Part shown: positions 23,940 through 34,976 of the stretch, in pieces
Layout: each line of letters begins with the position of its first letter
Position numbering within the stretch: position 1 is the first letter of the stretch
Source: Amanita rubescens
Lineage: Eukaryota > Basidiomycota > Agaricomycetes > Agaricales > Amanitaceae
Length of the DNA stretch: 64,000 nucleotides
Reading direction: 5' to 3'
Assembly: GCA_015039365.1 (NCBI GenBank)
Contig: WION01000018.1
Location: 186,001-250,000 of the forward strand
The notes under the pieces: generated by a model
What the model was told of the DNA's origin: nothing
Seen by the model: only the letters and a program-made list of their open reading frames with translations
Databases searched by the model: none
Made by a program: the position numbers and the translations under genes

Positions 23940-24810
23940 ATGCTTCCACCGCCCAACTTAGAAAAGCCTCTTCGCCTTCCCTTATCGAAGGAGGAACTAG
24001 ACGTAATAAATGCTTATCTCTCGCCATTGATCCCGGAAGAGATCTTGGCGTGGGGCCTGGAACACCTACCCGGACTGTACCAAACGACAGCTTTTGGTCT
24101 TACAGGCCTGGTGACTATAGATATATTATCCAAACTGGCGCCAAGCCCTCCACCCGTCATTTTCATCGATACCCTTTATCATTTCCCCGAGACGTACGAG
24201 CTGGTAGAAGAGGTGAAAGGGCGGTACAATGTTCCCATCCATGTGTACAAGCCAAAAGATTGCAACACCGTTGACGAATTTGAGGCCAAGTATGGCGAAA
24301 AGTTATGGGAAAGTGACGAGAACACATATGACTACGCAGTGAAGGCAGGTGGTCCTAAACTGTACTCTAATGCCACCGAGACAAGCTAACGCCTTTTGAG
24401 TAAGGCTGAGCCAGCACGTCGTGCCTATGATGAACTCCATGTGCAGTCATGTCATAACGGGCAGACGCGCATCTCAAGGTGGTGACCGCGCGAATCTTAA
24501 GCCGCTGGAGGTAGATTCGACGGGGTTGATTAAATTGAATCCCCTGTTCTCGTGGAACTTTTACCTGGTGGAATGGTATATCAAGGAAAACAAGGTACCC
24601 AGGAACAGGCTTCTTGATCAGGGATACAAGAGTGTGGGTGACTGGCATAGCACGGTGAAAGTGGGAGAAGGTGAAGATGAGCGGGCCGGTCGTTGGGCTG
24701 GGACAGAAAAGACGGAATGTGGGCTACATACAGATTATTTTGTGATGAAGACCAACGCCCAAGCTGCTGGTATGTGTGATGCGATGATGTCCCTGTTTAG
24801 AGATGGCTAA
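23940..24810 (+). CDS. met16: Phosphoadenylyl-sulfate (PAPS) reductase
   Basis: First exon from MLPPPNLEKPLRLPLSKEEL (23940) gives EEILAWGLEHLPGLYQTTAF, VIFIDTLYHFPETYELVEEV and YGEKLWESDENTYDYAVK. An intron of about 57 nt (24346-24402) with a CTAAC branch site separates it from AEPARRAYDELHVQ, VITGRRASQGGDR, LIKLNPLFSWNF, LLDQGYKSVGDWHSTV, GEDERAGRW and the catalytic KTECGLH. The enzyme reduces PAPS to sulfite with thioredoxin in sulfate assimilation. The intron seems to begin GCAGGT, a GC-AG type. One apparent extra T near 24450 breaks the frame; the duplicate at 26293 lacks it. The C-terminal extension after ECGLH (about 24 residues) is longer than in yeast. Confidence 0.92.
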
Positions 24811-24998
24811 CAGTATGTCAGCGTAAAAAGCTGAGGCGTTTTTGTAAGTTCGGTGGAGCAAGGCGCACTTATCATGTAGATTTTACCACTGTTCACTGCC
24901 ACATTAACTGATGGATATTGATGCGTGTCTCAGAACTAAGCGTCTGCCACGGCGCATCCATCCGAAGCTGTCTGATCTCACATCGGACTGATAGACTA
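24306..24998 (+). repeat. Duplicated segment, copy 1 (3' half of PAPS reductase plus 3' flank)
   Basis: From about GACTACGCAGTGAAGGCAGG (24331) to GATAGACTATCGCGCGCG (24998) the sequence recurs at 26293-26978 with roughly 95% identity by eye, including the intron, the second exon and about 190 bp of downstream flank. The left limit is uncertain by some 25 bp. Confidence 0.9.
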
Positions 24999-25206
24999 TC
25001 GCGCGCGCCGCGCGACGAGGAGGTACGCCGGGGGCGGGATCACGTGCCACGCCCCGCCAACGTTGCCTATGCAAACGTACAAGAGATTGGGGAGAAATAA
25101 TGTGGAATTGTATGCGTATTATAAGAAATCTATTTGTATCGTTGAGTCGTACTGTGTACAAGTTTCTGAAGTAGAATCGCGTGTAACGTTGAGACCTTAA
25201 CAGTTT

Positions 25207-26292
25207 TCAGGTAGCCTGAACAGCCGTGTCTTCCCGCCAGCGGGCTAATCTCGCTGCACGCTCCTTCTGTATCAGTTCTCTCTCCTTCTCCTCGTCTTGC
25301 AAGTATTTTCTGAGCTCTTCCCTCCACATCGGATCATCGCGCGCCAGCATGATGAGCTCGTCTCGGAAGGTAGCATCCGCATCCTCCGCATCCTCATCGA
25401 CACCTTCGAGAACCAGGAGACCTTGGGTCTTGAAGGAAAATCCTCCTAGCTCCACCTCAGTTGCCTTCTGTCCCTCTCCGTTACCGATAAGTGGTAGGGG
25501 AGCTGGTCGTCGATGCTGCTCCGGAGTCCGCCTGTCCTCCCCCGTCTCCAGTTTGCCCACGTCGAAGATTAGAGCCTCCTTGTTCATCACCGCTCCCGCC
25601 ATTGGGAGGATGGGATTGGCTGTTGGCGTTGGCGGTCCGTGTAGAGTGCAAATATTCTCGATATTCATCGATGCGGGATAACTCTTCAATGGGCATGACA
25701 AGGGGAGGGATTACTCGTTTAAACTGGATTTAATGAAAACTACAATTAATCAAGCGAAAGACTTACTAGCCTATGGAGAGGTATAACGAACCTGCCTAGG
25801 AATGACATGAAGGAATGAGTCTCTAGAGTTTGACCAGTCTCCTAAATCAAGCGATGGTCCGAAAGAATCAGGCGTAGGATGTCGGAATGACAAAGGTGGG
25901 AGCGGGAGAAGTGTTGCTTTGGTGGCGTCAGGCAGCATATTGTAGATAGAAACAGCTCCGCCGGTCCTGCTGAAGGAAACCACCGGGTAGACCTCAAGTA
26001 TGCAAGCACGACCCGGCAATGGGTCTACTACGCGGATGAATCCGAAGTGCTGGGGGCATAATCCATTTGAAGCGGGCGGGAGATCCGTTCCAACGACAGT
26101 TGCTTCGTTATCGACATGCCCCCCTACCTGCATCTCTCCGGGAATCCTGACAAGAACGTATTCGCCGACCACAAAGTTAGGAGCCCCGCTTCCCAGCGAA
26201 CAAGGGGGTCCCAGATCCATCAGGTTGAAGGGAAGAGAAACGTCAACAAGACCAAACACTATTTCCGAGGCCGAAGGAACCTTGCCTGTGGT
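25207..26292 (-). pseudogene. 5'-truncated unknown gene between the two PAPS reductase copies
   Basis: An open frame enters from the duplication boundary at about 26292 without a start codon (VFGLVDVSLPFNLMDLG, NFVVGEYVLVRIPGEMQV, FGFIRVVDPLPGRACILEVY) and continues through an intron near 25770-25700 to MPIEELSRIDEYREYLHSTR and a C-terminal charged segment (FRDELIMLARDDPMWREEL, KERELIQKERAARLARW). The frame shifts once near 25490. No domain recognised. It looks like a real gene whose 5' end was lost at the junction with repeat copy 2, either by rearrangement or by misassembly. Confidence 0.55.
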
Positions 26293-26978
26293 GTGACTAC
26301 GCAGTGAAGGCAGGTGGTCTTAAACTGTACTCTAATGCCACCGAGACAAGCTAACGCCTTTTGAGCAAGGCTGAGCCAAGCACGTCGTGCCTATGATGAA
26401 CTCCATGTGCAGTCAGTCATAACGGGCAGACGAGCATCTCAAGGTGTTGATCGCGCGAATCTTAAGCCACTGGAGGTAGATTCGACGGGGTTGATTAAAT
26501 TGAATCCCCTGTTCTCGTGGAACTTTTACCTGGTGGAATGGTATATCAAGGAAAACAAGGTACCCAGGAACAGGCTTCTTGATCAGGGATACAAGAGTGT
26601 GGGTGACTGGCATAGTACGGTGAAAGTGGGAGAAGGTGAAGATGAGCGGGCCGGTCGGTGGGCTGGGACAGAAAAGACGGAATGTGGGCTACATAAAGAT
26701 TATTTTGTGATGAAGACCAACGCCCAAGCTGCTGGTATGTGTGATGCGATGATGTCCCTGTTTAGAGATGGCTAACAGTATGTCAGCGTAAAAAGCTGAG
26801 GCGTTTTTGATAAGTTCGGTGGAGCAGGGCAACGCACTTATCATGTAGATTTTACCACTGTTCACTGCCACATTACCATTACTGATGATATTGATGCGTG
26901 TCTCAGAACTGTGCGTCTATCACGGCGCATCCATCCGAAGCTGTCTGATCTCACATCAGACTGATAGACTATCGCGCG
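26293..26978 (+). pseudogene. Duplicate 3' half of PAPS reductase (no 5' half)
   Basis: It begins inside the first exon at TGACTACGCAGTG, retains the intron and the second exon through KTECGLH (GGGACAGAAAAGACGGAATG near 26665) to the same stop at 26775, and runs into matching 3' flank. It has an extra A near 26378 in the GAGCCAAGCACG context, but lacks the extra T of copy 1. Without the N-terminal half it cannot make an enzyme alone. Confidence 0.85.
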
Positions 26979-27163
26979 CGGTGATATCATGTGATCATAC
27001 AAGGCCCTTGGAATACCCACCAGGTATGCGCTGGCTAAGGAACAAGTGCAGGGGTGCCGCTGCGACGGTACGCTCTTTAAGCAGCGATCCTCAGCGATAC
27101 CGTAGATACCCTCTTCCTTTCTCATATCCACGGTCAGTACCGAGGCGGCGCATATTTGACAAA

Positions 27164-28529
27164 ATGACGTCTAGGTACATGACTTGTTTTATGCTATTCC
27201 TGCTGCTATGCTGAGAGTCCCACCGTCCCAGGCGTGGACAGACTGGTCCTACCAGCGCACTTCCCTCCGTTACCCAACATCTTGTCGGCAAACATTAACC
27301 AGCAAGTATTCACGCATCGCAGTTACCACGGTCGCCCTACACACGTATTTGAGGATCATCTCAGTGATCTGAGTCCGGACAATGAGAGGTAATTGCCTCC
27401 TCGACATACTTCCGGATGTTTAGGCGAGCTGATTTACTGATATAGGCTAGAATACCTGGGCGATTCGGTTCTAAGCCTAGTCGTAACAACGTTATTGTTG
27501 GATATGTATCCTGGGTTGCATGTTGGACCGTTAACTGTGGGTCCACTGATGCAGTGGCCGATACTAGCTTGACGGCCCTTTTCCCCCCCAGAAAATCAAA
27601 GGCATGATAGTAGGCAATACTACCTTGGCCGAGATGCGAGTCCTATCTAGCTCTTTCAGCGTTGGACGAATTATTGACGGTGTGATTTAGCTCTAGGGGG
27701 TATAAACTGCCCGATCGTCTGGTCCTGCACCACGCTCATGCTGTGACGTTGCGTGCATCGTCAAACATTCAAGGTACGTTGGTTGTCTTGTATCTTTTTA
27801 TCGCATCGCGAACGCAACTGTTGTTCTCCAGCCGATGTTTTCGAGGCAGGTGGTCATCCCATTATTTTGAAATTGCGATTAATTCTACTCTCATTGAATG
27901 TCATCCCTTGGCAGGCATTCGTCGGTGGTTTATACGAGGACCAAGGAGAAGATGTGGTCCGAGATTGGCTCATCCGACTGTTGCGTCCGTATGCAGCCGA
28001 TGCGTATGCAATGGTGAGAAGGCAGCATGGACTCTCTAGCCCGGTCCCGCTACCTACGCCCACCTCGTCACCACCTCCTTCGTCGCCGTCATCTGCCCTT
28101 TCCGTAGAGTTATTAACTTTACCTGGCGATACCCTTACAACACCACCAACACCAGTGACGCCATCGTCAGCGAGCCCTCTTGCAGTGTTCAACCAACATA
28201 TCAGTCAATTGAACCAGCACGTGGAGTGGACTTACTCTGATGGAACGATGAGTAGAGTAGAAGATACGCTGGCCGCCGTTAATTTGGAAGATAGACAGAG
28301 AGGAGTAACGACTCCGACGCCAAATGGACGAAACACCCGGGGCAGACATAGAAGAAGCGCATTGGAAGTCTTGATGGTTAGGAGCAGTAGATCTACGCCG
28401 GTGTGGCTTGCCAGTGCCATCGTCGATGGTGAATGCCTTGGCACTGGACTCGGTAACACGAAAAAGATTGCTAGAAACGAAGCTGCTAAACAGGGATTAC
28501 AAAAATTGGGTGTTACTCTTGATCACTAA
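27164..28529 (+). CDS. RNase III family endoribonuclease with one RIII domain and C-terminal dsRBD
   Basis: The RIII domain reads LPPLPNILSANINQQVFTHR, the signature NER joined to LEYLGDSVLSLVVTTLLLD, LTKIKGMIVGNTTLAEM, YKLPDRLVLHHAHAVTLRAS, ADVFE and AFVGGLYEDQGEDVVRDWL. Acidic residues of the active site (Glu and Asp in NERLEYLGD, the later Asp and Glu in ADVFEA) are present. A ~100-residue Pro/Ser/Thr-rich insert (28030-28190) precedes a dsRBD (TPVWLASAIVDGECLGTGLG, KKIARNEAAKQGLQKLG). Single RIII plus dsRBD suggests an Rnt1-type enzyme or a catalytic-like MRPL3/MRPL44 relative, not Dicer. One intron appears GC-AG (GAG then GCAGGT near 27857). The exact start is uncertain; the ATG at 27164 does not join cleanly in frame. 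Confidence 0.8.
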
Positions 28530-28579
28530 TTTCGATACCCTAGGTTGCGGAAGAAAGATGTACCGCCGAGGCGAGTTGG

Positions 28580-28860
28580 TGGTACTTATATGTAACGTTA
28601 CTGGTGGTGATACTGATGGGTGACGGTACTGGTGGTGATACTGATGGGTGACGGTACTATTCTTGTTCTTGTACTATTAATGTTGTTGCAAGGGGTTGAT
28701 TCCGATGGCGAAGCAAGCGTGTATGTACTGTACTTTGTATATGTAACGTTACTGGTGGTGATACTGATAAGTACTTGAGTGACGGCACTACTATATTCTT
28801 GTTCCCGTACTATTTTGTTGTTGCAAGGAGCTGATTCCGATGGCGAAGCAAGTGGGTATT
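28580..28860. repeat. Imperfect direct repeats downstream of the RNase III gene
   Basis: A block beginning ATGTAACGTTACTGGTGGTG occurs at about 28590 and 28740, each followed by GATACTGATRRGT..., a TTCTTGTTC..GTACTATT segment and TTGATTCCGATGGCGAAGCA-like ends. The period is about 150 bp. Inside copy 1, a ~27 bp unit (GGTGGTGATACTGATGGGTG) is itself tandemly doubled. Noncoding by all signs. Confidence 0.85.
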
Positions 28861-29097
28861 AGTAATGTTGTGCTACTGGTTTCGTAAATCCGTTTATGCG
28901 TCGCCCGCTTTCATCTCATGAAATCGATTGACGAATATTCGCCTCGTGGCTCCGATGCAGATGGAACGATCTGAAAATTCCCAGCTCGATGTTGTGCCAC
29001 TCCTGTCGGGCATCGGCAGTTTCGCCAATCCTTGTCAATTGATATGACCGCGCGGCTGGTAAATCAATCAACATGTGATTGCGAATTTGGTAAATAA
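28861..29097. other. Rest of the RNase III to cytochrome b5 gap
   Basis: Unique sequence with no supported gene; convergent 3' flanks of the two neighbouring genes. Together with the repeats it makes a gap of about 570 bp. Confidence 0.5.
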
Positions 29098-29905
29098 TCA
29101 TGTCACGCCATTCGTGTGCATGGTTTGTCTACGTGGAATACGAATTATTGTCCATCGAACACGCAGATTGGCGTATTCCAGGGAAAATAAAGCAAGTGAT
29201 ATATGAGGGTAAACGATTAAGTTAAGTGGGAAGAGGAGATCTATGCAGGAACCTGTATAGTACCGCCACCCGAAGTAGGCGCCGAGAAGACCCAAGGGAA
29301 CAAAGTACATCATGCTAGAAGAATGTGTTCAGAGATGCAATTTTGACATGAGCAAAGACGTACTTGGATCCTTGCTCAACAGCGTTTGAGACCTTGCTCT
29401 TATCATAAGATGATGAAGAGGTTGACTTTATGGAACCCTGTGAGAAGGTCATGTAATCAGTCCCCCCGAATTAGTAAACCTATTGGTTGCTTACGCTCTT
29501 CGGGTCGATGTCGCCAACATACATGTTGGGGAGTAGAGCACGAGCCTCGTCCGAATGTCCAACGTCCTCAAAGGCCTCAGTTGCATCGCGTCCTAGCAAA
29601 GAGGTTTCGTCAGTATCAACACGTGGGAGAGCTAACGACGTGTACTCACCCGCTTCGGCAAGAATGACCTCGTCGCCTCCTGGGTGCTAGAGGGGTTTGA
29701 GTAAGTCAAGATGACACGCAATGGGGTCAACAATGGAAACCAACTTCATCCAAGAATTTTGTGACATTGTACACTATGGATTTGCTTTAGTAAGACGTTA
29801 ATTTTGATTGGTGCAATTAAGCATACCCTTTCCGTGAATGACAACGTAGAGCTTGTCTCTTGTGTTGTTGGCACGAAGCTCGTCAACGCTTATGATCTTG
29901 GACAT
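29098..29905 (-). CDS. Cytochrome b5, tail-anchored
   Basis: [20 protein letters not shown] (start 29905) gives [16 protein letters not shown] (29750), [13 protein letters not shown] (29690-29650), [32 protein letters not shown] and, after further introns, a hydrophobic anchor [20 protein letters not shown] (29313-29255). The heme ligands are the His of HPGG and the His of GHS. It supplies electrons to ER desaturases and P450s. The frame stays open past the anchor to 29098, unusually long for a tail; the true C-terminus may be nearer 29250 after a missed splice. Five short exons. Confidence 0.88.
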
Positions 29906-30462
29906 GACTGCGGGAGCGGAAGACTGGATGGTGCTACCAATGGGAGAAGGATAATTTGGTAGTTGTGTCAGGTTTGGTTTAAATACGCGCCTGGCGCTTC
30001 CCACGCAACGGCTAGCATACTAATACAATGGACCTGAACTTGGGGCAAGCAGGAAAAACATATTTGATTGGAGAAGCGTATTCTAATGATATTAGTGATA
30101 TATGCCTAGTTTAGTACTCGAGTAGCCACAGCGCCTTGACTCCTCAAGCGTGGACTAAGCAATTCGTTCTTCCACACCGCAAGTAGAGGTAACAAAGGCA
30201 TATAGTAGGGCCATGTTCCTAGGCAAAGGCGAGTGGCGAAAATATAAGAGAAAAAGGGATTACTGGTTGGATCTGTTGAATTGAACATTGAATTCAGAAC
30301 AAGGAGAAAATTTTTTGCGTCGAGAATTTTGAATGCCGATTTGAAACTCCGACACAAGCGGAGCCAAACAGACAAAGCAGACGCGGCTTCTCGAGGCTCT
30401 CAACCATCATCAACTGCCCGGGACAGCGTTTACTCGCTGCTTCCTTTCCCCCCTTCGTCGTC
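29906..30462. other. Intergenic between divergent genes, about 560 bp
   Basis: It lies between the cytochrome b5 start and the membrane-protein start, so it carries both promoters. Open frames here lack motifs. Confidence 0.5.
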
Positions 30463-31313
30463 ATGCAAGACGACTACTCAGATATCCTTGGAAATGGTGC
30501 ACTCAATGTCAAGCCAAAATCATCCACCTCTTTCGCAGTCAAGGCTGCCTTTGCGCTTTTCGCGCTCCTCGTCCTTTACGTCGTCGGTTTGAACCTTTGG
30601 ACTAAATTCTTGAAATGGAGGGAGAGGTCTTACAGATTGTACGTATTTTCACGCGTGTATCCATCTGCTTCTTGTTCTGACTCATGCTTTTTAAGGGCGA
30701 TGCGTCGCAAGCATGGCATCCCCGATGATGACCACCGTCCCTTCAACGTCGCTTACGCAGCTGTTCAACGGGCGCGCCAGGAACGTGAGGCGCTACGGTC
30801 AGCAAAGTCAAGGCCGATGAATAATATGCCCAGGGAGCAGCCACGATCTTCTGCACAGCTTGGCCAGGATCTAAGACAGCGAACAGGTATATTCGATTAT
30901 CAATCATTTTTGTTCTTATCACCTCTGATATCTTTTATAATAGGTATTGGTAGGAACGTGGAAACGGTGCGGGTAGGCGATCGCATCGGGGTCCTTCCTG
31001 GGGCGTATCGTCAATCTCCACCCCAAAATGTTACCGCTGGTCCAAGTAGATACAACCAGTACGTATCCAGCACATATCCTTTGATTTTTATCGATCAATC
31101 GTTTTCTACAGGACCATCAGTGGCCAGTCTGCAGTCTATTTGAATGATGAAAAAGTGATATATGCGCGCGCTACGGAGCTTGTGAGTCAAACGAACTACG
31201 CCCCCCAAGGTTCAGCCCGGGCGGTCAGGGGCCAGAAAAGCTACGATGGTGATGTTCGGCGGCGGAATCACGTCTACATGGATGTGGATGACTGGTCCTG
31301 TGGTTGCTGAGAA
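30463..31313 (+). CDS. Small single-pass membrane protein, unknown
   Basis: MQDDYSDILGNGALNVKPKS is followed by one strong transmembrane segment (AAFALFALLVLYVVGLNLW, residues about 28-46), a basic juxtamembrane stretch, and after an intron (30640-30696) a soluble tail: RRKHGIPDDDHRPFNVAYAA, then VQRARQEREAL, GRNVETVRVGDRIGVLPGAY and the last exon TISGQSAVYLNDEKVIYARA ending VYMDVDDWSCGC stop. Four exons. No family recognised. Its last exon overlaps, in another frame, the first Met of the next gene model. Confidence 0.65.
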
Positions 31314-34300
31314 TATCACTCCTAAACGTGGATCAAAACGTGAATTTGGTGACGCAGACGAGACCGATGACGTTGTTGCATCGAAGCGTGCGCGCGAGAA
31401 ACGCGCTCGGAAAGTTTCACTGGAGAAAGCGTTGTCAGACGAGAATATGGAGGTGGATGAAAATGAGTTGGAGGATGACGCTGATCGAGGCCACATCGCG
31501 AGAGGCAAGAAGCGTGACCGCGATGAAGCTGGTTCTACATTTGGTTGTGATGACGAGGATCAGAGTGAACTAGAGGATGTCCAAGATGATGACGAGACTC
31601 GACCACGGTCACGCAAACGTAGGTCTGTTGTGAAGAAGAAATCTGACCTTTCGGTTGCGATACGTGGCAAGAAGCGTGATAGGGATATTGACGATGAACT
31701 AAGCGAAGACGCTGATGATCAGGCCTCCAATCAAACCTCATCACGTAAAAGGAGAAACAAAAGAGAAGGAAGATTGGAATACGTTAATGAGGACATTTCA
31801 ATGGATGAGGCAGTTAAGGGAAGGCCACGTAAAATCGGCGAGGAATGGACAAGCAATGGCGTTATCTACAAGATTGGCCCAATGGTCAACGGCTCCGGCA
31901 AGCTCTTGTTAAAAGGGCCAGGCAGAAGTATAGCATGGTAAGTCATACACGTTGTATCCGCGTGGCACGTTCAAATTTTGTTTCAGCCTGAAGATTCTCA
32001 GCATCCCGATCGTGATGCTAATCTGGAGGTGTATGTTGAAACGTGGCTTACTGATGACGAATATCAAGACGCAAAGGAAGAGCATTTACTTGCAGTGGCA
32101 GGACTCCCCAAAGGCATCCGCAGAACGCGGCTCTCACCCTGATGTAAGTCTTCATATCAATTATCATCCAACTAGTTAATCACGAGTCCCATTTTTAGCA
32201 TACACAGCCACCTCCATCGCCCAGTGGTAAGAGCCTCTTGTGGAAATCACCCGCCGTGTCTACGCCCGAAGGCGGTTCCCCGACGTCAGAGCTTGCGCCT
32301 ATTACCCCCGTTAAAGCCAAGGGCAGGGTCACTCACGATTCCCGGCGGCAGTCCATAGCCTGTCGATGTTGCCATGAGGCTTAACCCTTTCCAACAATAT
32401 CCATCGCAGACAAACAGGCGAATTGCGTCTGGCAGCCAACGGGTATCGTCTGTCAGTGGCGTTAGTTCTCCTGGGCTGGTCGACAGTACCAACAGCAGCC
32501 CGCGGAGCGCACATAGGATCTACTCTAAATGGGAAAAACAAGATTTGGAGGCAAGCGCCATGATGAAAATGCGTGAGGCTGCTCGGAAGAAGGAAGCTGA
32601 AGAGAAAGAGCGCTTGGAGAAGGAACGTTTAGAGAAGGAACGGGTCGAGCGCGAAAAGGCCGAAAAGGCAAAGGCTGCTGCCGCTCCTCCTGTGCCAACC
32701 ATTACAGTTACGAAGCCACCTGAGAATAAGCCAGTACAGGCCGAGCAGAAGGTTCCTGACTTCTTTGCTAAGCCACCTGAACCGGCGAAGGAACCTAAAC
32801 CTGCAGCTCAACCCTCACCTTTCAGCTTTAAAGCTTCGGAGGAAAAGCCCGCAACCTCGACGGCCAGTACGGCTCCCTTGTTCCCAGCAGCAGCTACAAC
32901 TTCCTACGCCGTCGTTTTCGTTCACCAAGCCAGGTCCAACACCGTTTATGCCCCCGACCAAACCCGCTGAAGAAGCGAAACCTGGCGAGCAGAAGCCCAA
33001 GCCTAGTCCATTTGTTATACCGCAGTCTTCTGGTGCAGCTGCCCCGGTAACCAGTCCCGTCCCTGCAGTTCCCACAACGCCACTATTTTCGTTCCCCAAC
33101 CCCGCGGCACGGCCAGAGCAGAAGCCAAATTCGAATGGACAAGCTAGCGGGGCTTCGTTGTTGTCCAGGTTAGGCAGCGTGGCAGACACGGGCGCTCCGT
33201 CATCGACGCCCCCTACGTTTTCGTTCCCCAAGCCCGGCGAAGCACCAAAATCGTTCTTTGGTACAACGTCAATGACTCCATCAGCTCCAGCTACCCAAAC
33301 TACTCAATCTCAGCCTGTACCACCTACGACAGCTCCGTCTACTACCGCGGCACCACTGAAGTTTGATTTCAAAGTCCAAAACAAGCCTGCTGCTCCTACC
33401 TCTGCCCCTCCTGTTTTGCCCACATCATCCCTGGCACCCACAGCTGCTCCGGATGTTGCAAAACCTCCCGTATTTTCTGCTACAACTGTTGCCCCCAAGT
33501 TCACCTTTGGATTCAAAAGTGGGGCTTCGCAAGCACCCAGCGATGTGAAAAAGGATATTTTCAGTTTTTCGAATATCAATCCCGGTACAAGTAACGGAGT
33601 TCCTTCGGGATTCTCTGGGTTCAACAATATTCCAACACCAAGTACCGCTACATCTGATGCATCATCAAAACCGTTGGGATTTGGAACGGGTGGCGCTGGA
33701 TTCTCTGGGTTTCCAACATCAAGTACCGCTACATCCGATGCATCATCAAAACCATCAGGATTGGGAACGGGATTAGGCACTAATATCAACGTTTTTGCAA
33801 CAGGGGGGCAGAGTTCATTTGGGACCAGGGCGGTAGAACCTTCGAAGTTCGCATTTGGACCAACTCCTTCACCACAAGCGAATTCGGCGACGACTACAGC
33901 TGATGGAACCAACAATTTGTTCAGCTTTAGCAATACGACCGCGCCAGCAGCTCAGACTGCGGCTCCTACTACCCTTCCTAAGTTCTCTTTCGATGCAAGC
34001 AATTCGCTGAACAAGGCTGGTGCTACGGAGGGTGCTGTAGCTGCTTTTGCCGCAGCTCCTACATCAGACGCGCCAGCCCCTGGCCTCGTCAAGTTTGGAA
34101 CGACTTCGGCACTATCTGGTTTTGGAGGTGGTGGAAGCGGGATTTTCTCCCCGAGTTCGATGTCCGCGACACCTTTTGGTGGTGCTGGGCAGTCTTTTGG
34201 TTTTTCTTCAATGCCGTCTGCTACGGCAGCGACGGCTAGCCAGCAATCAATATTTGGCTCGACCAGCTCTTCAACACCTTCCACATTTCTTGGGAATGCG

Positions 34301-34587
34301 TCAGGCCCTAGCAACCTCTACTTTCGGCGCGACTGGAAGTGGGCAGTCAACATCTGGCTCAACCACTTCAATGCAACCTGCTTTTGGGCCCCCACACGGT
34401 GGAGCGTTTACCTTTGGCACGCCATCTGAGAAGCCTACTTCGGCATTAGAGAACGTTGCCGGTCCACAGTCGAACACACAGTCAATCTTTGGCAATACAT
34501 CAACGGAAAAAACTGGTTCGACAACACCGTTCTTTTTCGGACAAACATCGTCGAGTAATACAAACAGTAGTTCTAGTGGGCAGAGTT
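31246..34587 (+). CDS. FxFG nucleoporin, Nup1/Nup2/Nup153-like
   Basis: The N-terminal region is basic/acidic with KR clusters (SKREFGDADETDDVVASKRA, KKRDRDEAGS). NGVIYKIGPMVNGSGKLLLK precedes an intron at 31937. A short exon includes EDSQHPDRDANLEVYVETWL. From 32370 comes NPFQQYPSQTNRRIASGSQR, a charged helix of KERLEKER repeats, and then many FxFG/FG motifs (TPLFSFPNP, LKFDFKVQN, PKFTFGFKSG, KDIFSFSNINP, GGAFTFGTPS) to a Ser-rich end at 34587. This is the composition of nuclear-basket nucleoporins. At least five +1 frame breaks (31931, 32095, 32359, 32901, 34307). The ATG at 31246 overlaps the previous CDS, so the true start is uncertain. Confidence 0.75.
33640..33770 (+). repeat. Two in-frame tandem copies of a ~70 bp FG-nucleoporin segment
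   Basis: PSTATSDASSKPLGFGTG and SSTATSDASSKPSGLGTG, each preceded by GFSGFxxxPT, are near-identical at DNA level (GTACCGCTACATCYGATGCA in both). Confidence 0.8.
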
Positions 34588-34976
34588 GAAAGGGTTCTTT
34601 TTCTTGATTTTATACCATGCAGACTGTACATTAGCATATAAATTTTTATTAGTTATTCGGATACGAACTTGATTTGATTGGCGAGGCGTTGAACATGAAT
34701 TTGGAGACTACACGTGGGGTAGCACACAGCTAGCTGATGCACTAAGGAAGTGTTGCTGATTTCTTTCTCTTCACTCATTCTGTCTGCCGCCCAGCCAAGC
34801 GTTACGATATCGACTGAACCCGCGGCTGACGAGGAAACCTTGTTGCGGTCCAAAAGGATATTTGGAGTTCATCCGATCCTCCTTATACTTTTCTTCTCCA
34901 CACCCCTTTTTGGTTTTATATTCAACCGCTCAGACTACACTCTCTCTACCTTTCTTTACTATCCACCGCCATAATC
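34588..34976. other. Intergenic, about 390 bp
   Basis: 3' flank of the FxFG nucleoporin and promoter of the coiled-coil gene. It has a pyrimidine-rich stretch (34935-34960) just before the ATG. No gene seen. Confidence 0.5.
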
